Source: Hippopus hippopus
Taxonomy: Eukaryota > Mollusca > Bivalvia > Cardiida > Cardiidae
Direction of reading: 5' to 3'
Assembly: GCA_946811185.2 (NCBI GenBank)
Contig: OX328096.1
Location: forward strand, 65,928,845 to 65,992,844
DNA: 64,000 nt
In this document: positions 26,501-38,500 of the stretch, piece by piece
How positions within the stretch are numbered: position 1 is the first letter of the stretch
How the letters are laid out: every line of letters begins with the position of its first letter
Translations under genes and position numbers: made by a program
Notes under the pieces: model-generated
What the model saw: only the letters and a program-made list of their open reading frames with translations
Databases searched by the model: none
What the model was told of the DNA's origin: nothing

Positions 26501-29500
26501 AACCAGACTAAGGGGCCTGTGCCTTATTCATGACAATGCAGCTGCACACAAGTCTGCAATTGTTCAGAATTCCTGGAAATGGAAAAGGTGGTACAGCTTC
26601 CCCATCCAACCTATTTTCCAGACCTCAGCCCATGTGACTCTTTTCTCTTTCCTTTATTGAAGAAAACTCTCTCTGGATGTGGATATGGCTCTTAAAGTGC
26701 CTTGGGAAGTGCCATTTTTCAGTGTCTGCTGGGTATTCCCAGAAGAGCCTATTTTGCAGCCTTCACAGACTGGATTTCCCCGACTTGAAAAATGTATTTC
26801 TGTCAAGGGAGAATATTTTGAAGGGATGAAATGAATGAAATATATGCATTTAATATAATGCGTCTCATAGACACCCAGTGTTGCAATTAAATGAACGACC
26901 CTCGTAACTTCAGTTTTTATCATAAGATCTATTTCAAATCTAACACGTCCTATTATCAATGAAAATGAAATGTTTCTTGAGTTCAGATACCTTTTAGACG
27001 TGATGCTTGTGGTCCTGCGTCACTCAGTTTTAAAGTGCAGGCTTAGGTTAGAGCCTCACCAGATGCTTTGGGTTTTTCCTGGGAGTGTCGTTTGACAAGA
27101 CACTTCAGAACCCTAGCCTGGTACTAGTGGAACCAAGGAAATGAATATGTGAGCTGTCACTGTGATATGACAGAAATAATAATGAAAGCCATATTAAACA
27201 CCATTCAGTTAATGATCTCATATTGTTTGGAAGGCCTGTTGGACTTTTGAATCATGTAAATTTTATTTCAGGTGAAAAATAAGAGAAGCTTTTGTTATCA
27301 AAACCTTGTAAAACAGGAATAATCAACAAGAATTCAGGTTTAATACATTGCTGTATGTAAACTTATTTGCAAAAGAACAATTTGCTAGTCTCGAGTAACT
27401 CTACCTTTTTCAGATTATATAATGTGCTTTCAGGTTCACATGTTATGTGCCTGTATTGGATAAGATGTTAGAAAATAGTTAAAATGACAGCCACTCTGTT
27501 TCTTTGTAACAGCCATTATGAAAATGACATAATTTCTTGCGGCCTTTACAGCTATTAACTCAAAGGAAGTTTAAATATTGAGAATTCACTGTCAAGTGAA
27601 ATATTCTTTAAACAGAATTCTACAGTCATACCTAAATCATGTATCTCTATATACTGTCCCATGCATGATACCCGTTTAACGAATTTCTCAAAAAACAACC
27701 AGATCTATAAATCTTACAGTATCAATATTTCTACATATGTTACCTGTGACACAATTTTAAGAGCCATGTACAAGTATAAAATAATATTAAGTTTATGATT
27801 TATGCTCAGGCTTTCTTTACTTTTTTCAAAATCATCATCATTAAATAAAAGAGCTCATTTTCCTGTTGTTACTTTATTTTCTGACTCGGTCAACATGTAA
27901 TTATCACTTGTCTAAATTTTCATGTTTTTATATTGGTTAAATTTTTCCTGGAATTAAAACTGCAGCAGATGACTGGAAACATAAGAAAAATTCCCTTTTC
28001 TTGTTTGTTTTTTGTTTTTGCTACTGAAATGACTTTTGAATATGTGCTAAGTAAGTTATAAAGGTATTTAGTATGTTCTGTGGGATATTGTTAGACAGGT
28101 AGGCTTTAGAGATGCATTGAGAATACATGTAACTCATTCACTGACCATTTTGTACATTAAAATATGGATCGATCAAACTGCAGGTAATTCCTACAAATTG
28201 CCTAGTCCCAAAGGTTTATGTGTTATCGAGACACCACTGTACTCTTTAGGTGTTTATTTCCGTAGAACACAAATTCAAAGAATATTATAAAATGACGTGA
28301 AACACAAGATACTGGTAGATGTCAAATATATGAGCAGTGCTCTGTGAAAAGGGGTCTTAACGCATTTACAAAAAGTATCGACCCAGGTCAGCCAGCGCAG
28401 TCCGTGCAGGCAGTCCTGGGACGAAACTTCTCGCTACTGGTCAGTGTTTTGTTTGTCAAAGGACAAGTCTACCTCATGATGAAGTCGGATATTTAAAAGA
28501 GTGGCTGTTATGAATCCATAATTATCCGATGACTTGGGCTGGTATCATGTATCACAGAGATTCATTAAGGCCCCTGTTGCCAGAGCACAGCTTATATGTA
28601 TAATGGTAGTTGGTGTCATTGTGTTAGTTTGTATTCTTCTATCAATTAACTCTTTACCACATGACAAAAATTTAGACTTGTCTAAATTGGAAGCATTTGC
28701 AGACAAAAATAAATGGTGACTGCAATGATGGAACTTTTCTGATAGTGTTAGATAGTAACAAAAATCTTATTCATCTTTATGTATTTGAGTACTGAAATCA
28801 TGACTGTCTACATTGTTTATAATATTTTCAGATTACAAAGTCATGTACATAGAACAGGAGAAAACATGCAATTACGAGTTATAATTACAAACAACTCGTC
28901 AATATGTGTTCAGTCCCTCAAAATACAGGTAGCAAAAAAATTAATTATTCTTTCATTGACTCTATTTCTGTTTTATTTTCAATTATCGTTACTAAAATAT
29001 TGTATCAACGGTTTGGGTGAAGTGATGATTTATTTTGTTAACATGCTTTTCTTGGCATGCCAATAAAATCGTGTCATTTGTTTAAATTATTGTATAGGAA
29101 AATTCTTCTTGACATTTGTTTCAAAAAGTTTGTTAGCTATAATTTAACCTTGTATTTTTCAGCTCAAAATGAAACTAGCATTTCTTATCCCACAACACAT
29201 TATATCATGTCAAAAGTATATTCTTTCATCCAAGCCATATCTGATTTGTTGTCTGTGAGCACAGTTTGTTTTACTTTCAGCTTTTCCGCAAGCTTATACT
29301 TATGTTTCGACGTCGAAGACTTTCGGAGTCACTGCGTGATGAGAATGTGTCAGGAACTGATGATCGTGTGTTTGTATGTCCCGAAGAAAGTACCTGTGTG
29401 TATCAAATACAGCACATAGATATGAAAAACTATCAAAAGTATGTAATCATTATGAGACATGCTCTGGGGAAAAGGGAGTTTCATGCATCTCCATGATGCA

Positions 29501-32500
29501 TGAGACCAAGCCAGTCATTACATATTTGTGGATCCATAAAAGTCATTTTGGCTAACAACCAACTGATCTGGAAGTAGACTGGTTCTTGGACATACAGAAA
29601 ATTGACCAATAGCAGAAAGTTTAAGCCCTGGTCAGCCTGTGTGAATTGAGCAGGCTGACCTGGGTGGATGCTTTTTGCAGATGCATTAAGCCCTCTTTTC
29701 AAAGAGCCTAGATCAGAAAAAGTTTACTGAATTGTTTAACACATCATTATACTGGATGAGATAGAGGATAAATTTGCTGCTCTTGAAATCATTAGATGAC
29801 AACAAATGAGACTTTTCAACATGGAAACCAAATTAGAGACGAGAAATAGTTATCATTTCATGTACTTTATAGCTGCTTGCCTTTAACTCTTTACGACACA
29901 ATCCCGAGTTCTAACGACCCCAAGAAAGGAGCCTTTTGAAAACATTGTAGGAAAAGGAGAAAATGCTGGTAACCAGCATTTTCTCCTTTTCCCACGATGT
30001 TTTCTACTTTATCAAGTACAAATATTATCACTTGAGCCACATTTAAATTGTCGTCTGCAAATGCTTTCAATTTGGACTTGTCTACATTTTTGTCATGTGT
30101 TAAAGAGATAAAGAGCTTGAAAAAAATTTAGAGAAAAGGAGACAATGCTATTTGCCTGCTTTTTCTCCTTTCTTTGGAATGTTAGTAGAAACCTTTCTCC
30201 TCCATTTGGTAGAAAACGGGATTGGTCTTTTAAAGGTTAATTAGATCCAATTTCAGAAAACAGTGATAAACTTTACCAGATAACAAGCTAAATTCCAAAT
30301 TGTAATCATTTTTAGATCAAAAGTTCAGTGTGGCTCTAATGATAGAATGACTGGTTTTTTTTTTACACATGGGGTATAAAACATTTTTCGGATAGAAAAA
30401 AGTGATGGTTACCAGCATGTCCTCCTTTTCCCACAATGTTTTTAAAAGCCTCTTTTCTGTGGAGATATAAGAAAAAGCTTCTTATACCAACAATATTTTC
30501 AAAAGCATGATTTTTTTCCTGGTCATTAATTCCCCGTTACCCAGTGGAGGCAGATTTAAAGATTGACCTTTGTTTGTCCGTCCGTCCATCTGTCTGTCTG
30601 TCCGTCCTTCCATCCATCCATCCATCCATCCATCTGTCAGCCAGTAACACTTTTTTGTTAATTCCATATCTCCCTAAACCTTGGCCTAATTATCAAACGA
30701 TTTTATATATACTCCTCACAAAAAGTTAAGCAACAAACAGTTTAACTGTAGTGAAATTTAAATGACAGCTGAAAAATAAATTAATATAGTGGAAAATTTA
30801 TCTTAATCATGTTATGAAATCGATTTTCAACAAAGCACATGAGAAATGCATTCCGATCTCATGATACTGAATAAAAAAAGTAACGACATGAAAAAGAGGT
30901 GCTGTAGAACGTAAACAGCCAACAAAAAAATTAAACACATCAGGTCAAAAACATGCGAAGTCATTCTCAATAGTGTGTGTGACCCCCGTTAGCTTCATTG
31001 CAGGCCTGAATGCGACGTGGCAGCGAGGCAATCAAGCGGTCCAGCTGGTTCTGTGGAATGGCTCTCCACTCCCTGTCAAGGGCTGCTTCCAAGGCATCCA
31101 CAGTCTGGGGACGGACGGGCATGCCATAAGCAGCTCGCCCAAGCATGTCCCATGCCTGCTCAATTGGGTTCAAGTCGGGGAATCGTGCCGGCCAGTCAAG
31201 GCGAGTGACGTTGTTGTTGTTCAGCTCGTTTTGAACGACTCGAGCTCTGTGACAAGGAGCATTGTCATCTATAAAAAGGTATCCAGCACCAAGTCTCCTC
31301 ATTTGTGGGGTGACTTGAGGCCTAATGACGTCATTCAAGTAGTGTGCAGCATTCAGAGTGCCTCTCCGGAACAGTACAAGATCAGTGCGTTCCCCGGCCC
31401 AGATGCCTCCCCAAACCATCAGACTGCCACCCCCATAATGGTCATGTTCAGCAATAGTACAGGCCGCACATCTTTCACCTGGCTGTCTCCAAACCTGCTG
31501 ACACCCATCATTAAAATCCAAACTGAATCTGGACTCATCAGTAAAGAGAACTCTGTGCCATTGATTCAGCCTCCAATTTACATGATGACGAGCCCAGTTG
31601 AGACGAGTCTGACGCTGACGCTGGCTGAGGGGAACCCTATGTGCTGGTCGTCTTGATTGGAAGTCAGCCTGATGAAGCCTATTACGCACTGTTTGAGTGG
31701 AAACTCTGGTTCCGGTAGCAGATTCAATGTCAGATTGAAGCGTCTGGCAGTCACAAAGTGTTGACGTCTCACAGAAGTGACTAGATACCGATCTTCTCTT
31801 TGGGTTGTAGCCCTTGGACGACCACTTCTTGGCCTTGCTGAGAATTGCCCAGTTGCCTGGAACCGTTGAAAGGCCCTGTGGATGACGCTTCTGTGCACAC
31901 CCAACTGCCTGCCAACATCACTCTGGGAAACACCAACCTCAAGCATTCCAATGGCTTGTGCCACCTCAACTTCTGTCAAAACCCGCCAAACCATTGTCAC
32001 TGGTGAAAGCTGTACAGAAACTAGCCTGACTTTAGTTTTAATGAGTGCTGTGATACAGGGAAAAACAAACCTCAGTCTGAACAGTCTGATTTGACAATGT
32101 GAAAAATGTAATAGCATGTTTCAAGAGCCCATTTCACGTTTTGCATGTGCAACTGGCATTTACCTTTTACACTGTTACGTTTACAAGGTAATGCGTTTTT
32201 CTTCACATGTAAAAGTTAACTAGTCAAAAATCTTACAGGACTGAAAAACTAAGAAATAATTTTGTTGCTTGACTTTTTGTGAGGAGTATATATGTGCAAC
32301 TTTATGAGATGATGTGAAGAGCAGAGGTGTTAGAGGCCATGCTGCAAGGTCAGATGCATAAATCTTGTCTACAAGTCTTTGAGAGAGTGTGTCTCAAAAC
32401 TAAACAGTCGGACCTGAATAAAAAAGGTTTGATCTGAATCCACTGTCAACCACCTCCATGTAAATGGTTCATCTCTAGAATCACCCCAGTAGCAGACATA

Positions 32501-35500
32501 CTTGCTGACTCTTTCTGTCTAAAGTCTTCAATAGTGAACTACTCGGAGGAGTTCCAAAATCACAAAGAGAAAGCAAAGATAGAAAAAGGAGTTTTAAATC
32601 TTCAAATTCAAAATATTACAACCGGCTCTTTTCATTTTTAAGTCAGCTTTAAACAAAGCTCATGATTGTTCTTCTGACAAAGATCAGGTGTTCTACCAGT
32701 TCTCAAGTCATCTACCCTTTAATTGTCTTTCCATTTTACTAGATCTTTTTTACAAAATCTGGCACTGTGGAGAATTTCCTGTTTCATAAAGTGCGGCTAT
32801 CCAAAACCAAGGAAAGATATTAGCAATCCTTGCAATTACCACCCTATTGCTGTTACTAGCTGTCTATGTAAAACTCTTGAACGTAATAGTCATTGATAGT
32901 CTTGTCTGGTTCCTGGAATCCAAGGATATTAGTGTTGATGTCCAAAGCGGCTTCTGGTGCTAGCCGGGCACAATTTATCATCTTTGTTTGAAACTTTTAT
33001 TAGAGAAGCATTCATCATGAAGCAGCATGTGTCAGTATTCTTTGACCTTGATTGTGCTTATGATACAACCTAGAATATGGAATTCTGAAAGATCTTCATG
33101 ACTTAGGTCTCTGGGGCGGACTCCATCTTTTCATCTCAGCCTTTCTAGATAAATGTCTCTCCAGAATGTGTGTTAGTAACACTCTGTCTGGAGCCTGTGA
33201 GCAAGAATTGTGGGTACCACAGGGATGTATCATATCTGTTATTCTGTTCAGTGTTAAGATTAATTGCATTGTGAAATCTATTCATCCAGGTACAGAATAC
33301 TGTCTATATATGGTTGGTTTTGTGACTTGCTTCCAGTCCCGTAACATGAATATTTTTCAAAGACAACTCCAAATCCATAATCGTTTAACCCTTAGGCTGC
33401 TTAGCGTGACTCACAGACCATTTGAGGAGAGTGTAGATCAAGATCAGACTGCACAGAATGTGCAGTCTGATATTTGATCTACACTGTCCAGTAAGGACCA
33501 AAATTTCTTTGAAATAGCAAAATTAAGATTGTTACTATCGGCTTAAAAGTTTCATTTCACTTATTTAGAAATATTACAACAAGAAACGTTAGTAATGGAA
33601 ATAATACTGTGTGTCATGCCATGATACCAGGCTGTTTTTAAAAGCTGCCCCAATATAACTGAAATAGAATTTAAAATGGTGTTAAACACCATACAGTCAA
33701 TGTTTTAAAAGGATTAAGATCAGTGCAGTTGCTTTGCAACCATTTAATGACATTGTGGTAGCCAATGAGTCAAAAAGGATATTAAATATACTTAGAATAT
33801 CTGAGACAAGTATATGTATTTGACACACTGACATTTTCTTATAACGAGCAAAGCTCGTTTTGCGGTAACACCATTCTAGATTTTTAAAAATAAAATTCCG
33901 ACTTCGTTCTGGGTTTTAGTCTAAATAGGGATAACTAAAAATTGAGTGTCTTCCGGTTAGTCGCACAGCGTCACACATATGACGCACAAGTACCTGATTG
34001 GTCAAAAATGACAATAATTATCTACCGATCGAATGATTACTTGAAAACCATTATCAGTTTAATGAGTACAGATTATCTAGTTTCTTACTTACTTTCAGTG
34101 TATTAAACGTCTATTTGTGTATAAACATACGCAATGATCTATGCTAGCAAATAATGACGTCATTAATCATACTATTCTTACGTCATGCACAAGCCTTTTT
34201 TGCGGAAAACATTGTCAAAGAAATCATGACTAAACTAGTTTTTTGACTGTTTCAAAATACCATTTACAGAGAAAGCCGGATTTATGATCTGTAAAAAGGG
34301 GCTTAATGCATCTGCAAAAGCTATTGACCCAGGTCTGCCTGTGCAGTCTGCGCAACCTGGGTCAAAACTCTTTGCTAGATCTATATTTCAACTTTCTGCG
34401 TGTCAAAGGACCAGTATGCATGCCTTTTGATTCAGTCAGTTATCATACAATATGGATGTATAATTATGTGATGACTTGCTTGATATCATGAATGCATCAC
34501 GGAGATGCATTAAACACTTTTTTACTGCAACATGGCTCAAATATAATTTACTTAATGTTACGAAAGCTTGTTAATATATCGAAAAGTTTGGCGTTTTTTA
34601 GCCATAAGTTGGATATCTGTCCGGTAACTCGGCACATTTCTTTCCTAGGATTGATGATAGATCTAGATCTAGTCATTGCGATAGAATTCATTCCTGTCAC
34701 TGCACTGATCACTGTTTCAATGATGGACGTGTAGGAAAGCAGATGGGATGAAAAAGGAAAGCTACATATAATCTGATTTTAGCGATCTACGCAGTCTGAT
34801 TTTAAAGAAACTCCATGTAAAACATGGGTAGACCTGTGCACTAACGAAGAAATGAAAGAAAGATTCTGTTTTTGTTTGTTTGTTTTTTCCTTTTGTGTGT
34901 ATATTCATTGCGGCGGCAAGTGCACCTACCATGCATTCCTGAAGTTCCTTTACCAGTACTCTGCTCAATATTCTTCCCAACCTACAGACCGATTCCTCGT
35001 AAAAATCAAAGTCTCTCTTTTATAGATCTAGATCTACATGCAGTGAGGACATGTTCCCGTAAAATGGTCAAGTATGTAATAGATATTTGTTCCACAAATC
35101 ATTCATGTCGCTCGTATTGAGGCTTTGCCTTTTTCATATTAAGCATCATCTGAACAAATTGACCTTAGCTGTTGAGTTGTAATGAGTTGTATTTTATTTT
35201 GCTTGTTGTTTATTTCAGAGGTTTAGATAATATTCAAATTCCCCTCAGAAACACAGATGGCACTTGCATGACTCCAGCTGTCAGAGGACTTTTTGTAAAG
35301 GTATTGTTAGCTCACTGAAGCACAAAGTACTCATGGTGAGGTTTTCTCTTGGCCCATTGTCCGTCATCATCAATTTCTATGAACATCTTCACCTCCTAAA
35401 CCACAACGCTGAACACAACCAAACTTCACAGGAATGTTGCTTTAGTCAAGGTCTTTCAAAGTTGTTTAAAGAATTGGATTCTAAGCAGAATTCTGGTTGC

Positions 35501-38500
35501 AATGGGATCAGAAAGGGAAATATTTGGTAATTAAAAAACCCCCAAAAAACTTACTGTCCAAGACCGTAAGGCCTACGGCTATCTGTTTTTCATGAAGCTT
35601 CATCTAGCTGACTTCACCAAGTATGTTCAAATGATGCTCTTGGGATCAAAATTGGCCATGCCCTGGGGTCACAAGTTTAACCTTTGTCAGTATAGTGAAA
35701 ACTTCGAAAATCCTCTTGTTCCATACCGAAAGGATTTTAGCTGTTATAGTTGGTATGTAGCATCATCAAGTGAACCTGTACCATGTTTGTTCAAATGATA
35801 TTCCCTGTGTCAAGAATTGGTCCCACCCTGAGGGTCACAAGTTTTACTTGAGCTTGTATGGTGAAAATCTTGAAAACCTTTTTGATCCAAACAGAGGGCC
35901 AAAGAGTTGTAATATTAATTTAGTATGTGTAGCATCATCTTCTCGACCGCTAACAATTTTTTTTAAATAATTGCTCTCAGGGTCAAAACTGGCTACACCT
36001 AAGGGTAACAAGTTTTACATAAGCTTGTATAAATAAAACTTTGAAAATCTCATTCCAAACTAGTATATTTTGTGTGTAGCATCAATTCCTGAACCTCTAC
36101 CAAGTGTCTTCAAATGATGCCTCTTGGGTAACAGTTGGTCCAAGCCTGAGGATAACAACCTTTACATCGCTTTGTATAGTGAGAATTTTGAAAATCATCT
36201 TGTTCCAAACTGATAGCCATAGAGCTGTAATATGTATATTTTGTTTGAAGCATCATATAAAGGTGACCTAATGATGTCCTTAGGGTCAAAATATTAAAGA
36301 GAGTTGATCAGTTTTTATATCTCTCAGGGAATCAGAATCGGTCATGTTGGTTCAAGAAGTAGGTCACAGGGATAAATCTTAGACAAACCTTGTGAATACT
36401 GTAGAGTCCCAATTTCTAATAAATACTCATGGAGTTTGGTCAGAAGGTTTGTCCTGATAAAATCTTTTATGATTGTGAAAATGAATCATGTAAGGTCAAA
36501 AAGGGGGTCACAGAAACAAATCGTATGATGAGCTTTTGCATACTCTAGAGGCGCTATTTCCAAAAGGGTATTATGAAAGTTTGCCAGAATGTTTGTCATA
36601 GTGATATCTTGGATTAATCCAAAAATAGGTAATGTTTGGTAAAAAAAGTAGGGTACTTGGACAAATTGTAGAAAAGCAAAGTGTGCACTCTGTTGATGAA
36701 ATATTCAGTCTAATACTCATAAAAAGTGGTCAGAAAATGTTTGCTTTGACAATACATGAAACAATTTTTCTAAATAATATTAAAGTAAGAATACGAGATC
36801 AATTTATTTATAACTGGAATAATCGGTTAAATGACTCTAGCAGAGCAGTATTTTATAGATCTTTTTGTGAGTTTTGGTTTCAGCCATATTTAGACATATT
36901 AAACACCATGAAATATCGAGTGTCTCTGTCCAGAATATGTATGTCATCTCACCTACTTTATATTGAAAGTGGAAGATGGTCTAAGCCAGTCGGTATGCCT
37001 TTAAACTAACATAAATGTTTCTTTTGCAAAACACTAGAGGACAAGTTCCACTTTATTCTTGAATGTGAACTTTTAACAGATTTAAGACAGAACTACAGTC
37101 ACACGTAAAAAGTATTGGTGAAAAGGGCTGCCATCTTTGATTGACTTAATTTATGAGAGCTTATATGAACTTGTCTCCCTTTGATAGCTCCGTTTATCTG
37201 GAGTCATTGTGATGTCATCAGATCAGTGACATCATCATTGATGATGTAATTGATGACATCACAGTTATTTTTGTTTATTGGTTGTTTTTGTTACTGACAA
37301 CACCCAATGGGTAGGAAAGGTCGAGAATTATCACTAGAGTTAAAAAAATTGGCTGTGGATTTATATGAGAATGGTCACAAGCTTAGTGATATAAGTAAAC
37401 TGTTGAGTGTACCTTACATGACTGTTTAAAATATTGTAAAGAAATATTTAAACACTGGTTCAGTTGAGAACAAGAATTATCACAAATGATGAAAGTATTA
37501 TTGAAGATGTTAAAATGGGTACCAGTCTAGGAGCAAGTGACCATGTTGGAATAGTATTCAATATTAATTGTAATTTTAATGTCGAAACCATAATTAAACC
37601 AAGAAAGAACTTTTTTAAAGGAGACTATCAATCGTGTAAAACCTATCTTGGAGCTGTTGATTGGAGTGAGATAGATAATATGAACGTACATGATACATGG
37701 AACTTTATTTTAAATCATATTCATCACTGTGTTAAAGAATTTATTCTGGAATTAGTCGTTAAGAATCATTGGTCAAAACCTAAATGGATGGATCAGTATT
37801 GTGTTCGTGCAGTGAAAAAGAAGTATCATGCATGGAAAAGATACACTTTTAGCAGGAGCTACAGAGATTATCAGTCATATTTTAAACTTCGGAACAAAGC
37901 TTCTAAAGCAGTGTACCATTCTAAGAAAAAGCATGAAAAGGTCATTTCAGAGACATGCAAACTTAATCCCAAGACATTTTGGGCGTATATAAGGGAAAAT
38001 ACAAAGACCAAAAGTGGAATAGATGATCTGAGATCTACTGATGGGGGCGTTATAACAGATGACGAGGACAAAGCAGAATTGTTAAACCAGATTTTTGCTT
38101 CTGTTTTTACCGAAGAGGATACTTCTGAAATACCCGATTTTGACAAACGTTGTAACCATGAAATATGTGATGTGCATTTTTCAAGTGCTGATATTTTGAC
38201 ACAATTACAATCTTTAAACATTTCAAAGGCTAGTGGCCCTGATGAATGTCATCCCGAATTATTACACGAGTGTGCTGAGGAACTTCACATCCCTGTCTAT
38301 AAGTTATTCGTAAAATCTGTCTCTGAAGGACAAATTCCAAATGACTGGAAAAAGGCAAATGTGACATGTATTTACAAAAAAGGACCTAAGTGCAATCCAA
38401 GCAATTACAGACCAGTTTCTTTAACGTCTGTAGTCTGCAAACTACTTAAAAAACACATTAAAGTGACAATTTTTGAACACTTAAAGAGACAAAAGTTATT

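Larger units (their letters stand above)
24065..26904 (+). mobile_element. mariner-type element with complete ends, split by Helitron-like DNA
   Basis: Terminal inverted repeats CGAGGGTCGTTCATTTAATT and AATTAAATGAACGACCCTCG are exact over 20 bases. TA flanks both sides (24063-24064 and 26905-26906). Removing the insert at about 24204-25760 leaves about 1.28 kb, the normal length of a mariner. The transposase inside is broken (25823-26830). It lies in intron 6 on the gene's strand. Family assignment rests on the TIR, the TA target and the protein, and is secure. Confidence 0.88.

Noticed and set aside
30482..30729. ORFs over the GTCC/CATC tract
   Set aside because: Both strands give periodic tetrapeptide patterns from a microsatellite.
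30973..31656. 227-aa plus-strand ORF
   Set aside because: It is antisense to the Tc1-like transposase, which has the recognisable catalytic motifs on the minus strand.
32450..33340. Active retrotransposon
   Set aside because: Multiple stops and loss of the YxDD catalytic motif.
35264..35970. Three plus-strand ORFs after exon 9
   Set aside because: They cross the donor site and follow tandem repeat units, so similar peptides recur with the repeat period.
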